A DNA stretch of 64,000 nt from Eublepharis macularius (lineage: Eukaryota; Chordata; Lepidosauria; Squamata; Eublepharidae): NCBI RefSeq assembly GCF_028583425.1, contig NC_072791.1:30387368-30451367 (forward strand), read 5' to 3'. The notes under the pieces were generated by a model. The model saw only the letters and a list, made by a program, of their open reading frames with translations, made no database searches and was not told where the DNA came from. Each line of letters begins with the position of its first letter. The stretch's first letter is position 1. Both the position numbers and the translations under genes were made by a program. This document shows positions 10,210 to 20,674 of the stretch, one piece after another.

Positions 10210-12334
10210 CTAATCCAGTTTCAGGACGCCCTCTCTTGGCTTGCCCTTACCCCTTCCAGCCCGGGGAGCTGGAATTGGCCTGGCCGCTGGAACCGGGGGG
10301 TTCTGCGCTCGCAGAAGGCATTGTGAGGCAAAATATCCTCCACTACCACATTGCAAACACAGTCTTTGTCTCCACTGTGTCTCCCTTGCCCCTCTCATTG
10401 CAGCTGCGCCCCGGCCTCTTCCTTGGGGTTGGGGAGGACGGCAAGAACTTGTGGCCTGTTGTTGCTCAACTAAGCGGACTACCTGAGTGCGGTTTTCCAC
10501 TTCGCACGCCAATTGAATCCAACCTAGGAGCGTTGGGGGATCATCTTGCATCAGCGCCCAATCTAAAAGTCTGGGGTTCATTCCATTATGGAACAGTTCA
10601 ATTTTGACTCCCTCCTCATACTGCGGGCACTTAGCGGCTAGTTGTCGAAATTTGGCTGCATACTCTCACACTGATTGCGTCCCTTGCCGGATGGTTCGGA
10701 GTTCGGTACGGGCCTGCTCGCTTTCCAGCGGGTCTTCATACTGGGCTCTCAACGCCGCAATGAAGGCTTGGAAATTTCTCAGTTCCGGGGCCCCCATATC
10801 ATAGAGAGTTACATACCACTTCCAGGCGGGCCGGAAAATGAATTACTCAGCTTTCCTCCGTAGGGAACAGGTGTCCCCACTGATTGAAGAACTGCAAGGC
10901 CTGCACGACAAAAAATCCCAACTTACACGGCTCCCCGTCGAACGTAGCTTCCAGCTTTATTCATCCCAGGGATAGTTCCGTCTTCATCGTTGCTAACGCT
11001 TCGGGGGGCTGGGCCGGTTGTCATGGTAGTATCTGTGGCACCGGGACCCACACCCGTGGTGGAGCAGGCAGGTACAGTTGGGCGGGCACTTCCGCTCTCT
11101 GTGCAGGTCTTTGCGGCACTCCCTGGGGCCCAGGTTGTGGTTGAGGCTGGGGCAGAGGTTGAGGTCTGAGCGGGGACTGAGGCCAAGGACCCGGCCACCC
11201 TTGGAAGGCTGGGATCAGCTGCCCCAATCCTCCTTGTGGGAACTGGTGCCTAGGTGGCTGCCGGCGAAACACAGGGAACTGAGGGGCTGGTTGCACTGGA
11301 GCAGCCGGCGCAGCAGGGGCAGGTCCTGCTGATGCAGCTGGTGCTATGGCTCCCGCTGGGACTATTGGCATGCCAGGCGCTGCAACTACCAGGCCTACAG
11401 GCAGAACCACGGGGCCTGCCGGTCTGGTGGGAATTGCTGGCCCGGGACCTCCAGGTGCTACAGGAGCAGTAAGGCTAGGAGGAGGTGGCAGCAGAATGGG
11501 CGCCCTCGGGGCAGGCAGCGGGACGGGTGCTGGTGGGACCGGCAGGGCGAGGAGTGGGCGGGGGGGCGCTGGTGCCTGTCCTACAGGCTGCATCGCTGCC
11601 CCGATGGTTGCCGGACTGGCCGCATTGACAGGGCCTTGAGGGCCCATCATCCCGGTGGCATCTGCCTGTGCAGCGCTCGCATCTCCCGTGGGCCCTTGGA
11701 CCATCAGCCCCATGAGATAGGTGGCTTGTGCCAGGTCTTCATGCATTGCTTCCATCTGTGCCTCCAGTGCCTGGTAGCGGGCTTCCTCCTGCCCTCTCGG
11801 TTCTTCTTCGACATCCCATCCTGTTTGCTGGAGCAAACTTTTCTCCCAAACTCGTTGTCTATATTTGGCCTGCTCCACCTCTTCTTGCAGCCCCATTGTA
11901 GCAAAAGTCCCAGAAGCAGCGGGCGGGCCACACACCTCTGAAGCACTGGCGACCCAACCCTTGACGAATCCTGTCACCGTGAGCATCTCATATTGCAGCA
12001 CTTGGGCCTGATCTTGGAGGGCACTCCACTGCTCCTCACCCAAGTCACTGTCCCAGGTTCCCATTGAACCTACATTGGTATAGTCCCAGCTCATTAGCTC
12101 TGTCCGGAGAGCAGTCCAATCCTGGAAACTACCCCCCTCTCCAGGAGGGGAACACTCCACCAAACAACCCACAGCCTCATCCCAGCGATACTGGGGAAGG
12201 GTGCTGATTCTTGCAGCTCCCATGGAGAAAGTGGAAGTGGATGCCTGTCCAGTTTCCCAAACCGGACCTTCGGTTGTCCCCAGATTTTCCGACACTGGGG
12301 CTAAATTTGAGTCAATCATGGAGCAGGAAAACAT
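10210..12334 (-). pseudogene. Chromovirus gag, copy A
   Basis: A 437-codon frame (12334-11021) starts MFSCSMIDSN. It has an acidic N-terminal half with Gln/Glu-rich helices and a Pro/Ala-rich second half. A frame change follows (also 11198-10923), then a capsid-like region from about 10930 to 10480 (LRTIRQGTQSV, stop, EYAAKFRQLAAK..). A CCHC-like knuckle lies at 10359-10318. The capsid TGA is shared with block C. In both copies the knuckle reads C-X2-C-X4-Tyr-X4-C, so the zinc-binding His is replaced. The region is G+C rich, which creates many spurious forward frames. Confidence 0.8.
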
Positions 12335-12604
12335 GGTTCCGCGACGTCTTTCCCTGCTGTCCCGGGGTCATGGACCCCACTGCCCAGGCATCGGCACAGA
12401 TGTCAAAGAGGTGAAGCCTCGTCCTGCGCTGACTCTAGGCCGTGCCCCTTCCCAACTCGCTCTCGCCTGTGCGGTCCCACCGTCAGGCAGCGTTGGGGCC
12501 CCGCACCCTCCGTTCCAGGATCAGACGGGTCTGTCGGAGTAAATCCGTTATCCATCCTCCCTAGGTGAGGGGTCGGGGAAGTAGTAGTGGGATTCTCAAC
12601 AAAA

Positions 12605-12985
12605 TGTCAGACTATGGAATCCCAGTTATCTTGAGTGCGTCTCCCACCCCTTCTGCAAGAAGCACAGGGTCTCTTGGTTCAAAAGGTTTATTGAAAGACT
12701 ATGCTCAGGATACAGGTGTCCATAATCCAAGGGCTGGAGAGGCCCCTGGCTGAATGAAAGCTTTGTTGAGAATGGCATGTAAAATGAAAGTGGTAACACA
12801 TCAAACACCCATTCCCAGCTTCCCCCCTTAGTCCTGTCTGCGAAGGCCTGAGAAGACGAGGACATCAAGGTCGTTGGCTGGACTGGATAGATAAGAGTCT
12901 TTGCTCCCATGAGTATGAGCGGCCTGGACAACATCTGGGCCTAGAGGGAGGAAAACTGGAAAGCTACTGATTATAACAAAAGTTA
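12605..12985 (-). repeat. Chromovirus 5' LTR, truncated and capped by a palindrome, copy A
   Basis: Starts TGTCAGACTATGGAATCCCAG and matches the 6248 LTR until GATTATAACAAAAGTTA. The last roughly 40 bp of the LTR (the CATGGCG...CTGACA end at 6630-6667) are missing and replaced by an inverted copy of the preceding 20 bp. The same structure is in block C, so it is ancestral to the duplication. I saw no conventional tRNA primer-binding site starting TGG directly next to this LTR. Confidence 0.8.
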
Positions 12986-13001
12986 TAATCAGTAGCTTTC
13001 C
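12958..13001. repeat. Perfect 20-bp inverted repeat with 4-nt loop
   Basis: GGAAAGCTACTGATTATAAC (12958-12977) is followed by AAAA and then its exact reverse complement (12982-13001). It forms the truncated end of the LTR. The block C partner is 53217-53260. Confidence 0.9.
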
Positions 13002-13003
13002 AG

Positions 13004-13246
13004 ACAACAACACTCTATTTATATACTGCCCTTCAGGGCAACTTAACACCCACTCAGAGCGGTTTACAAAGTATGTTATTATTATCACCCCAAAAAACAC
13101 CCTGTGAGGTGGGTGGGGCTGAGAGAGCTCCTAGAAGCTGTGACTGATCCAAGGTCACCCAGCTGGCTTCAAGTGGAGGAGTGGGGAATCAATCCCGGAT
13201 CTCCAGATTAGAGTACCGGCACTCTTAACCATTACACCAAACTGGC
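13004..13246 (-). mobile_element. tRNA-derived SINE (CORE/L2-tail type) that received the chromovirus
   Basis: Same family as 5265-5508: the reverse strand starts GCCAGTTTGGTGTAATGGTTAAGAG and ends in TATATAAATAGAGTGTTGTTG. The AAC repeat on both sides of the chromovirus suggests the integration site was this SINE's tail. The partner is 53263-53505. Confidence 0.78.
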
Positions 13247-13257
13247 AAAGTCATTAT

Positions 13258-13428
13258 ATTGTCGAAGGCTTTCATGACCGGAGAACAATGGTAGTAGCGG
13301 ATTTTCCTGGCTGTATAGCTGTGATCTTGGCATTGTAGTTCCTGACGTTTCGCCAGCAGCTGTGGCTGGCATCTTCAGAGGTGTAGCACCTCTGGCTATA
13401 CAGCCCGGAAAATCCACTACAACCATGG
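13258..13428. mobile_element. Solo PLE terminal repeat with snap-back end
   Basis: 13258-13390 (ATTGTCGAAGGC to GTGTAGCACC) is a diverged copy of the terminal repeat at 15750-15881. It is followed by 13393-13428, an inverted copy of its own 13287-13319 part. The reverse strand keeps a hammerhead-like core: CTGAAGA at 13378-13372 and GAAA at 13351-13348. The partner is 53517-53687. Confidence 0.7.
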
Positions 13429-13589
13429 CACAGTCATTAATCATTAGATCGGAGACCTCTAGAGAAGATCATGGTTGCAAAGGCAGGCGATGGCAAACCG
13501 CCTCTGTTACTCTCTTGCCTTGAAAACTTTACTAGGGATTGCCATAAGTCAGCTAGGACTTGATGACACTCTCCACCACCACATATAGT

Positions 13590-14095
13590 GAAAGATGGGG
13601 AGAGTTATGGCTGCCCCTTCAAGTGAAGATGGTGGGGGGACAGAAATCATGCATGAACATGATCATCTACAGGACCGTCTCTCCCTATATGTTCCCTGGA
13701 GAACACTCCAATCAGGGGACAAACAGCTGTTGGTGGTCCCTGGCCCCAAGGAGACCCACCTAGCCTCAACTAGATCCAGGGCCTTTTTGGTCTTGGCTCC
13801 CACCTGGTGGAATGCTCTGTCTGCTGAAATCAGGGCCCGGAAGGACCTACTATCTTTTTGCCGGGCCTTCAAGACAGAGTTGTTCTGCCAGGCATATGGC
13901 TGAGGCTGGGCCTCCGCCAGCCTGTATAAATCTTAACCCTTCCTGTGAAGACTGTCCACCATCCAGTTTTAAATGTGTTGTTTTTAATGTACATGAATTT
14001 TTTAATTGTGTTTTTAATATGTTGTTATCTGCCCTGAGCCCTCTCGCGGGGAGGGCGGAATAGAAATGTGAAATAAATAAAGTAAATAAATTAAA
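13590..14095 (+). mobile_element. L2-like LINE 3' end (ORF2 C-terminus and 3' UTR)
   Basis: The frame at 13595-13903 encodes the C-terminal segment typical of L2-clade LINEs: LLVVPGPKETHLASTRSRAF, then APTWWNAL and FCRAFKTELF. It is followed by a 3' UTR ending CTGAGCCCTCTCGCGGGG and a short AAATAAATAAAG repeat tail. It is strongly 5'-truncated. The partner is 53849-54370. Confidence 0.75.
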
Positions 14096-14229
14096 ATAAT
14101 TATTTGGGTGGAACATCTTCACTGTGAGGACAAGCTTCAAAACTTCTGTTCAGGGAGGGGGGCTAAGATGTGACATGATAGCATCTAATAAAATCATAGA
14201 AAGGGTGAGTAGAGAATTTTTTTAAAAAA

Positions 14230-15665
14230 AACCTCTAAAGTCAGTGGCAAAGTTCATTGGTGAGGTGTGCTTTGGTTTTGTCCGGGATAATATTCCTGAT
14301 GGCTTGCAGTTCATCTGCATGTGGGATATTGGTGTACAGAGCCTCAACATCCATGGTTGCTAGGATGGTGTCATCTGGTAGGTTGTCAATGGACTGTATT
14401 TTCCTGAGAAAGTCAGTGGTGTCCCGTAAATAGCTGGGTGTGCTGGTGGCATAGGGCCTGAGGATAGAGTCCGTATATCCTGAGGCTCCTACTGTGACAG
14501 TGCCAATTCCTGAAACAATGGGGCATCCTGGGTTATCTGGTTTGTGGATTTGGGGTAATAGGTAGAATGTTCCTGGTCGTGGTTCATGGGGTGTGTCCAT
14601 ATAGATACATTCTTATATGTCCATGGGGAGTGTCTTTAATATTTTATTGAGTTCTCTTTTATATTGCTCCATAGAGTCAGAAGGTAGTGTTTTATAGAAT
14701 GTTGTGTTGGAGAGTTGTATGTAGTTATGTTTGTCCATGATGACGACTGTGCCACCTTTGTCAGCTTCCTTGATTACGATGCCAGAATTATTTTGGAGGC
14801 TGTTTATGGCATCTCTTTCTGCACAACTGAGATTCTGGTGTTGTTTATCAATTATCTCAGCCTGGGTACGTTGACGGAAGCATTCAATGTAAAAGTCCAA
14901 TGAGGAGTTGCGGCCCTCAGGGGGTGTCCATGTGGAATTCTTGTTTCTGGAACTTTGCAACGATGATTGTGCATTGCTTGGTTGGGAGGGTGATTGCTGC
15001 TGTGATGGTGTCTGTTCAGTGCTTTGTTCAGCATTTTGTTCAACCGAGTGGTTGAAGAATTCCTTTAGTCTTAGGCACCTAAAATAGGCCTCCAGGTCTC
15101 CACAGAGTTGTATGGTTTGTGTGGGTCTGGCTGGGCAAAAGATAGTCCACGTGAGAGGACAGATTCCTCTGCTTGGCTCAATTTGTGGCTGAAGAGGTTG
15201 ATAATGTTGCTAGGTGGAAGTGGTCTTGTTCCCTGTTATATGCAGGAGCAGCGGTTTTTTTCTGGGAAAAAAGGTGGTGGAACTCTCAAGAGGGAAATGA
15301 GGAAGAAACACACAGGATTCTTTGAAATAATATTATTTTCAAGCACTATTGCCGAGTATTTTCAAGAGGTTCCGGAACCCCCTTCCACCTCATTCCCTCT
15401 GAAAATAAGCCCTCTGCAGGAGTTTTGAGAGTTTCTTCTTTTTCTTCTTCTGTAATTCAATATGTAGTGTGCAATAGATGGTTTCTCTGGTTTGGGTAAA
15501 AATCTGCCAGCTCCTGGTTTGTGTAGAGGGACTGTTTTTTATGGAAGAGTCCAGTTTGGAGATCTCTTGCTTGATCCTTTGTTGTTTGCTGTACAACAGT
15601 CCAATGAAGTGATTTAAGAGCTTCCTGGATAAGGTGTTGCATAGTTTCTCACTTTAGTCTGTATA
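14230..15665 (-). pseudogene. Penelope-like element N-terminus and RT, block A
   Basis: Reverse-strand pieces follow PLE order. The N-terminal region is at 15642-15390. A conserved HKLSQAEESVLSRGLSF segment follows near 15200. Then come 14960-14613 (IVIKEADKGGTVVIMDK) and 14600-14241, which has the PLE-type RT motifs FYLLPQIHKP, CPIVSGIGT and the catalytic-core part TMDVEALYTNIPHA. The frame has stops and frameshifts and ends before the YxDD region, so the RT is incomplete. A MITE interrupts it (15249-15414). The partner is 54505-55940. Confidence 0.87.
15249..15414. mobile_element. hAT-like MITE with 8-bp TSD, block A
   Basis: The 8-bp TGCAGGAG flanks it exactly (15241-15248 and 15415-15422). 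The ends CAGCGGTTTTTTTC and (reverse) GAGGGCTTATTTTC are imperfect inverted repeats of the CAGGGCTTTTTTTC type, also seen at 26485-26695. Eight-bp duplications are usual for hAT elements. It encodes nothing and sits inside PLE coding sequence. The partner is 55524-55690, with the same duplication. Confidence 0.85.
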
Positions 15666-15749
15666 GTAGATAGATTTAAGTGGGTTCTTCACGCACAGTC
15701 CCTTGGGTAGAATGTCCAGGTTTTTTGCATTTAGAAAGGAAGATGATGT

Positions 15750-15881
15750 ATTGTCGAAGGCTTTCACGGCCGGAGAATGATGGTTGTTGTGGGTTTTCCG
15801 GGCTGTATTGCCGTGGTCTTGGCATTGTAGTTCCTGACTTTCGCCAGCAGCTGTGGCTGGCATCTTCAGAGGTGTAGCACC
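15750..15881 (-). repeat. PLE terminal repeat between two PLE pieces, hammerhead-like motif damaged
   Basis: ATTGTCGAAGGC...GTGTAGCACC lies between the PLE 5' half (14230-15665) and a PLE 3' end (15882-16655), so the pieces are head-to-tail with one repeat at the junction. The reverse strand shows CTGAAGA (15869-15863), a GCCAGC/GCTGGC stem, then GAAA (15842-15839). The following CGTC has lost its C relative to block C. Confidence 0.7.
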
Positions 15882-16655
15882 AAAAGACAGAGATCTCTCA
15901 GTGTCACAATGTGGAAAAGATGTTGGCAGGTCATTTATATCTACTCAGGAGGGGTGGGGTTGAGCTGAGTCATCCTGTAAGAGTTTCCCAGGGTGTGGAA
16001 TGCTAATGGTGGGAGGCTTCACTGTATCCTGAGGAGGTTCCTTTGCATATGGATTGGTGCTTGATGTGCTAATCTTCTCTGCAGGGCTATTGTCGGGTGT
16101 AGAGTGTTTTGTTAGCCTGGTGTTTTTCAGAACTGGAAACCATGCTCTGTTCATTCTTAAGATTTCTTCTTTCCTGTTGAAGTTTTGCTGATGCTTGTGA
16201 ATTTCAATGGCTTCCCTGTGCAGTCTGACAAAGTAGTTGGAAGTGTTGTCCAGTATTTTGGTGTCCTAGAATAAGATACTGTGCCCTGTTTGAGTTAGGC
16301 TATGTTCAGCCACTGCTGATTTTTTCAGGTTGTCCAAGTCTGCAGTGTCTTTCATGTTCTTTTATTCTTGTCTGGATGCTACGCTTTGTGGTCCCGATGT
16401 AAACTTGTCCACAGCTACAGGGTATACGGTATACTCCTGCAGAGGTGAGGGGGTCTCTACTGTCTTTTGCTGATCGTAGCATCTGCTGTAGCATCTGTTG
16501 TACAAACAGATGATGTCTGTTTGTATCTGTGCCAGTTTCTTCATAAGGTTGATGGATTTCCTCTCCATATGGCTGAAATCCATCATTGACGGATCCATCA
16601 TTGCATAGAAAACACCTTTTCTCTCTAGAGGAAAAACGAACCTGTTCCGCAATCA
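15882..16655 (-). pseudogene. PLE 3' part with GIY-YIG endonuclease, block A
   Basis: The reverse-strand frame at 16656-16306 contains LTSAGVYRIPCSCGQVYIG and RIKEHERHC, a GIY-YIG-type endonuclease start (GVY...VYIG) with the Cys pair (CSC) seen in PLE endonucleases. It continues with AVAEHSL, HREAIEI and NFNR segments and MNRAWFPVLKNTRLTKH (to 15945) before the 3' UTR. It is broken by stops, including one just before the AVAEH part. The same pieces occur at 30430-31215 and 56165-56945. Confidence 0.85.
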
Positions 16656-17036
16656 TCAGTTTCCAGCTTCACTACATCTAACCATTCTGAGTTCACAGCC
16701 TTCCCCAGATAGAAGAGCACCTGATCTGCAATACCTTACTATAACAGACCAGAGAGAACTCTTGGGAGATATTTTTGCTTTTTTTTTTTTGTTCTTCTAA
16801 CTAAAACCCCAGTAATACCATCCACATTGCAAATCAAATTGAATGACGTTTACCCAGCGCTAGACTTTTCCCTGGAAAACATTGGTAGCTCCGGTGCTAT
16901 CACTGCTGTGAGACCTAATGTGTCATTTACTGTCAGTTGCCAGAATCCTGACTATTTTATATTTCATCAGAAAATGTACAGATAGACTCATCGCTAGTGT
17001 ACACACTCGATATAAATGTATGTGCTTTCTCTACAG

Positions 17037-17243
17037 ATTATTCATGAAGCTGTGCTAGTTGTTCATGAGGATGACACTATGATGGGTCATGGTTCCCCTG
17101 GAGACCCGTTGTTTCGTTCTCTCCCTCCCCTTCCACCACCTCATTGCATCATCTTCAGCAGACCCTTTCTGATGTTTATCATTGATATGTCAACAGGAAC
17201 AATTTTCTTAATGGCAAAAATTGTGAACCCAACCCATGAATAA
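17037..17243 (+). CDS. Clade A serpin gene A, exon 5 with reactive-centre loop
   Basis: A CTTTCTCTACAG acceptor at 17036 opens a 68-codon terminal exon in phase 0, ending at TAA (17241-17243). It encodes the s5A/hinge (HEAVLVVHEDDT), the loop, and the C-terminal FSRPFLMFIIDMSTGTIFLMAKIVNP barrel strands. Counting 17 residues from the hinge Glu places Arg-Ser (LFR|SL) at P1-P1'. The hinge MMGHG lacks the small Ala-rich P12-P9 residues of inhibitory serpins. The primed side is longer than in alpha-1-antitrypsin by about five residues and rich in Pro (SLPPLPPPHC). The fold is clear; inhibitory activity is doubtful. Confidence 0.92.
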   Translation: MIHEAVLVVHEDDTMMGHGSPGDPLFRSLPPLPPPHCIIFSRPFLMFIIDMSTGTIFLMAKIVNPTHE

Positions 17244-18190
17244 GAATAAGTTAAAGAATGTTTAGGCTCCATTTTATGAAATCTTGTTCTGAGCATACAT
17301 TCAAAGCTAATGAGCACATGTAAACAAGTAGAAAGCCTTGCTCCAAGTGTCAAAATTCTTTCCCTGAGATATCTTGCAGGTCACATCATTCTCTAGTAGT
17401 ATGAGACAGGTCACTGAGCAAAGTATAAATATTTTTTCTATTTTGTTTATTCTAATTAAATAAGATTTCAACCTTGAATGAATCCCTCCTTTCCAAGGAA
17501 TAGATCAGATACATGGGTCCAGCTTCTCAAATGTTTGTATAATTCATTTGTCACTCAAGCTTGTCAGATGTCATGTTCTCTGGGGCTGATTCCGCACATG
17601 TTGGATAATGCACTTTCAATGTACTTTAGCTATCGTTTCGAAGTGGATTTTTTGTTTCACACTCGAAAAATTCAGTTCCAAATGATGTCTAAAGAGGATT
17701 GGAAGTGCAGTATCCAATGTGTGCGGAATCAGCCTGGGAAAATGCATCATTCTGCATCATTCTGACAAGGTGTAGGCATCATTTGTACAGGGTTTCATCC
17801 TAACTTCTGATCTTGTATTCGGTAAACAAATAGCAATTATTCTGTAAACAATCAGGAGTGACGGGTATATAAAGCCCTCCAATGCTACTGGCCTTTACAA
17901 ATGTCTCCCCAAAATGGAGAGTGGGTCATGGGATTATTAAATAAATAATAAAAACATTTTTTCTTCTATAATCACCATGTTTGGTGTCTTGAAATATATG
18001 TGGGTAAGTGGAAGTAGGGGATTTATCAATTGGCAAAAATTCCCCTATCGCATCACCAGTCAGAGGATGGCATTTACAGCCATTAAGGGCTATTGAAAAA
18101 CTGATGATGATATTTGCATACTCTTGTATGGGCATCAATGGAACCCAAGTGTTTGTGTAATAAAATTATTTTAAAGCATTGTCGTCTTGG
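17244..18190 (+). other. Serpin gene A 3' UTR region and poly(A) signal
   Basis: AATAAA at 18159-18164 lies in a segment (about 18045-18190) conserved in all three blocks right after exon 5 sequence, so it is the likely ancestral polyadenylation site. Blocks A and C carry about 800 bp of extra sequence between the stop and this segment, including the MITE at 17585-17733. Block B lacks it. Confidence 0.6.
17585..17733. mobile_element. 149-bp near-palindromic MITE, block A
   Basis: The ends GCTGATTCCGCAC and GTGCGGAATCAGC are inverted repeats that extend about 30 bp; the flanking 5 bp CTGGG is duplicated (17580-17584, 17734-17738). In block C (57862-58010) the terminal repeats match perfectly over about 30 bp. 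Copy A has C-to-T/G-to-A type changes. It encodes nothing. Confidence 0.75.
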
Positions 18191-18340
18191 AGGCTGATTT
18201 CCTGAGTATCATGTTAAACATGCCACATGTTTCTGTCCATAGCAGGAGTTGATTGACTCATTGGCAAAATCTCAAAAAGTTTTACAAATCCTAGTTTCTA
18301 AGAAATGAAAGCCTCATGGGCACAGGAAACAGTAGCTCGG

Positions 18341-20652
18341 TTCCAGTTTCCAATAGTGGGGAGGCGAGCGCAGCGGAGCCAGAAATTTTCTCCCAGCCAA
18401 AACCGTAGATTAATCCTGTCCTATTTCCTGTGCTCCACTGAATCTCACACCCCGAAAGGGAAATACCAGTGGAAAACCCCACCTTCCAGCTCACAAAAGA
18501 AAGCTCCCCTTCTCCCTATTTAGGTCACTTCGAGTCAAATGAAATGCAACCTGTGCACTTAAAATCCTCAAAATGAACCAAATGTACCAGATTGCAAGCT
18601 TTCACCCAACCTTTACAAGATAAATACTGCCTAAGAATGTTTCCAGACCTCAATGAGGCCAATCAGCTTTCAATCATTAAAAAAGCCAAATCGTTCGCAG
18701 TACCTGTCTAATTAGCAATTAGCACTTCACATACAGCCAATTCTCCAAACAATATTCCCTTCCCTACGAAAGGAGCCCTCAAGTGTCCTCACTGGGGGGG
18801 GGGGCGGTTCTTCCAACTCTATGAGTCTGTGAGTCTATGACTCTGGTTTCCCAGGAAAAGTAGTAAAATCTCAGACTAAAAACTGGCTATTGCCCGGCAA
18901 CCTACAAGACTTCAGAAGTCTTCAAATACTGTGCCTACCACTTTCCCAAGGGAGCCCCCTTTTCGCAAAAAAAAAGTTAATTTCAAGCCACAGTTCAAAA
19001 CCTCCGCGCTTCCTCCAGGCTGCGCATTGCCCTTCCCTCCCCTAGTTTTAATACAATTGATATCTGGAGAGAGAAAAGGTGATTTAACCCTTCGGTTCCC
19101 TTATTCCAAATCACAAGGCAAGTCTCCCATCTCTTGAAGACAGAAGTACAAAAACACCCTCTGTTACTCCTCAGACCTGGTCTCTCCCTCCAGACCGTTG
19201 CTTATTTCCACACCTACACCAATAGGAGCAAATGGGAAGGATGGGTGTGTGTGTAAAACACAAAGGAAAATTTCTTCACACGCACAATCAGTGCAGGCTG
19301 AGGGGGAAAACGGCCTACGTCGTATGTGTGACTTCCCCTTCCCTTTTCTGCACAATCGCACAAAAGCAAAAAAAAAATTATTTTAACAAACACACACCAG
19401 ATAAAGACAACTCCAACAATAAAAAGGAAAGGAAAGACACCTGTGGAAACAGAGTTGACATTTATCCAAACGTTAGGCAGCGCTGATTTATTCTGGCTGG
19501 CCCGCCTGACTTGGGCAGCAGGTGAGTCCTTTTGCCACTGTGAGACTCACTTCTGCGACCACAATGACGGAGATTCCACCCTTGGTCACAGTCAGCAAGA
19601 TCTCCAGAAGCCTGGCGCTCTCGAGCTGCCCAGCACGCGTCACAGCTTTCTGGAATATGCTTCCCTTTACACACAGGTATATCTGCTCGTTACACATTCA
19701 AAATAGACAGAATAGACTGACAGACATACAGAGTTACGACAAAACACAAGCACCGTTTTCCATGCAAAAGAAAGAAGAACGCACGCACACGGAGTCAGCC
19801 GCGTTCACACAACACCACACATCACCACACTGCTGAATCCTTCAGGCAGTTGGTGTGTTGAAGTTCAATATCCTTTTACACCAGTGAGGCGCTCCCTCTT
19901 CCTCGCTCCTGTAAAGTCAAGCCTACGTTTCAGGCTCCTCCCCATACAGAAGTGGCGGCTCTTTCCCCGTGGTTTACACAAACATTTCCCCAGCTAACTT
20001 GCTCTCGCGAGCCTACTTGCCTCCGCCTAGTCGGAAGCACAGTTAAACTTTCGACCCGTTCCCGTGAGTCTCTCTTCCTTGCAGTCTCTGAGCACTGCAA
20101 CCACCCCTCCAGCTTCCTCTTCCCAGCCACCAATTGCGCTCCTATGGAGCTACTCGCAAGCTACCTCCACGCAGCTGAGCCCTGCTCAGCTCAGTCCAGC
20201 TACCCTGAGCACCTGGCCATGCTCTCCTTGGCAATACTCGCCCACTAGACGCACCCCCTCATTTGCGCCACTTCTCCACACACACACACACTTCTAGGCT
20301 TTACAGTGTTCTTCCTTTAACCATTTATGTGGGATCCCACCTCCCTCTCCTCGCATCAAATAATGCCAAAGCCCACCTATTGGGACTTCCCAAGGGCTTA
20401 TATATTGCTGCCCGAGGAGGGGGCGCTTTTTACCTTAGTTCTTATGCGCGCTCACACTTTTCTCCTTTGCTTCCTTTCCCGAGGACCCCGGCGGGTTCGT
20501 GCTGTGTTTCCCTCGTTCTTCTCCTCAAGATGCCGTCCCTCTGCCAGGCCAAACTTCTGCCAGTTTTAGCCAAAATATGGGCTATGTGCACATTCCTGGG
20601 AGCTGTTGACGTCCTCGCGAGGGACAGGTCTCTGGAGTAGAGAGGGGAGCAG
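18341..20652. other. Block A/C-specific sequence, possible ERV leader or internal region
   Basis: Absent from block B at the matching place and present in both A and C. It is moderately G+C rich, with a poly-G run near 18796-18806 and a TATATA at about 20399. If the primer-binding site at 20653-20670 is real, this is the 5' internal part of a reverse-strand retrovirus-like element. I recognise no gag, pol or env, and the open frames match nothing I know. Confidence 0.4.
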
Positions 20653-20670
20653 CTAATGGACGAGCCCCCA
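20653..20670 (-). other. Retroviral primer-binding-site-like sequence (tRNA-Pro type)
   Basis: The reverse strand reads TGGGGGCTCGTCC followed by ATTAG. The first 13 bases equal the tRNA-Pro primer-binding site of gammaretrovirus-like elements. It begins 4 bp after a CA dinucleotide (reverse ACATAACA), as expected just inside a 5' LTR. Block C has one change in the G run. Confidence 0.5.
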
Positions 20671-20674
20671 AAAC

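Larger units (their letters stand above)
6248..12985 (-). mobile_element. Ty3/Gypsy chromovirus, block A copy
   Basis: Between two related LTRs on the reverse strand lie, in order, gag (12334-10210), protease and RT (10185-8479), RNase H and integrase (about 8780-7138) and a chromodomain region (7116-6690). The order PR-RT-RH-IN and the C-terminal chromodomain place it among Ty3/Gypsy chromoviruses (sushi-like in vertebrates). It sits inside the AAC-rich tail of a SINE: AACAACAAC lies to its left and the SINE body resumes at 13004. Stops and frameshifts inactivate it. The block C copy is collinear (46493-53244), so it integrated before the duplication. The LTRs differ by roughly 15-17 substitutions over about 375 bp by eye. 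Confidence 0.93.

Noticed and set aside
11078-11639. Several long forward-strand open frames opposite the chromovirus gag
   Set aside because: They lie antisense to a G+C-rich, Pro/Ala-coding gag region that suppresses stop codons on both strands; no domain or start context supports them.
5265-13246. Recurrent similar units that might suggest a CRISPR-like or satellite array
   Set aside because: The units are dispersed SINE copies at irregular spacing within a vertebrate intron.
20370-20415. ATTGG, GGGACTTCCC and TATATA on the + strand, looking like a promoter
   Set aside because: It could equally lie inside an ERV leader or be chance; no downstream gene or recognisable exon supports it.
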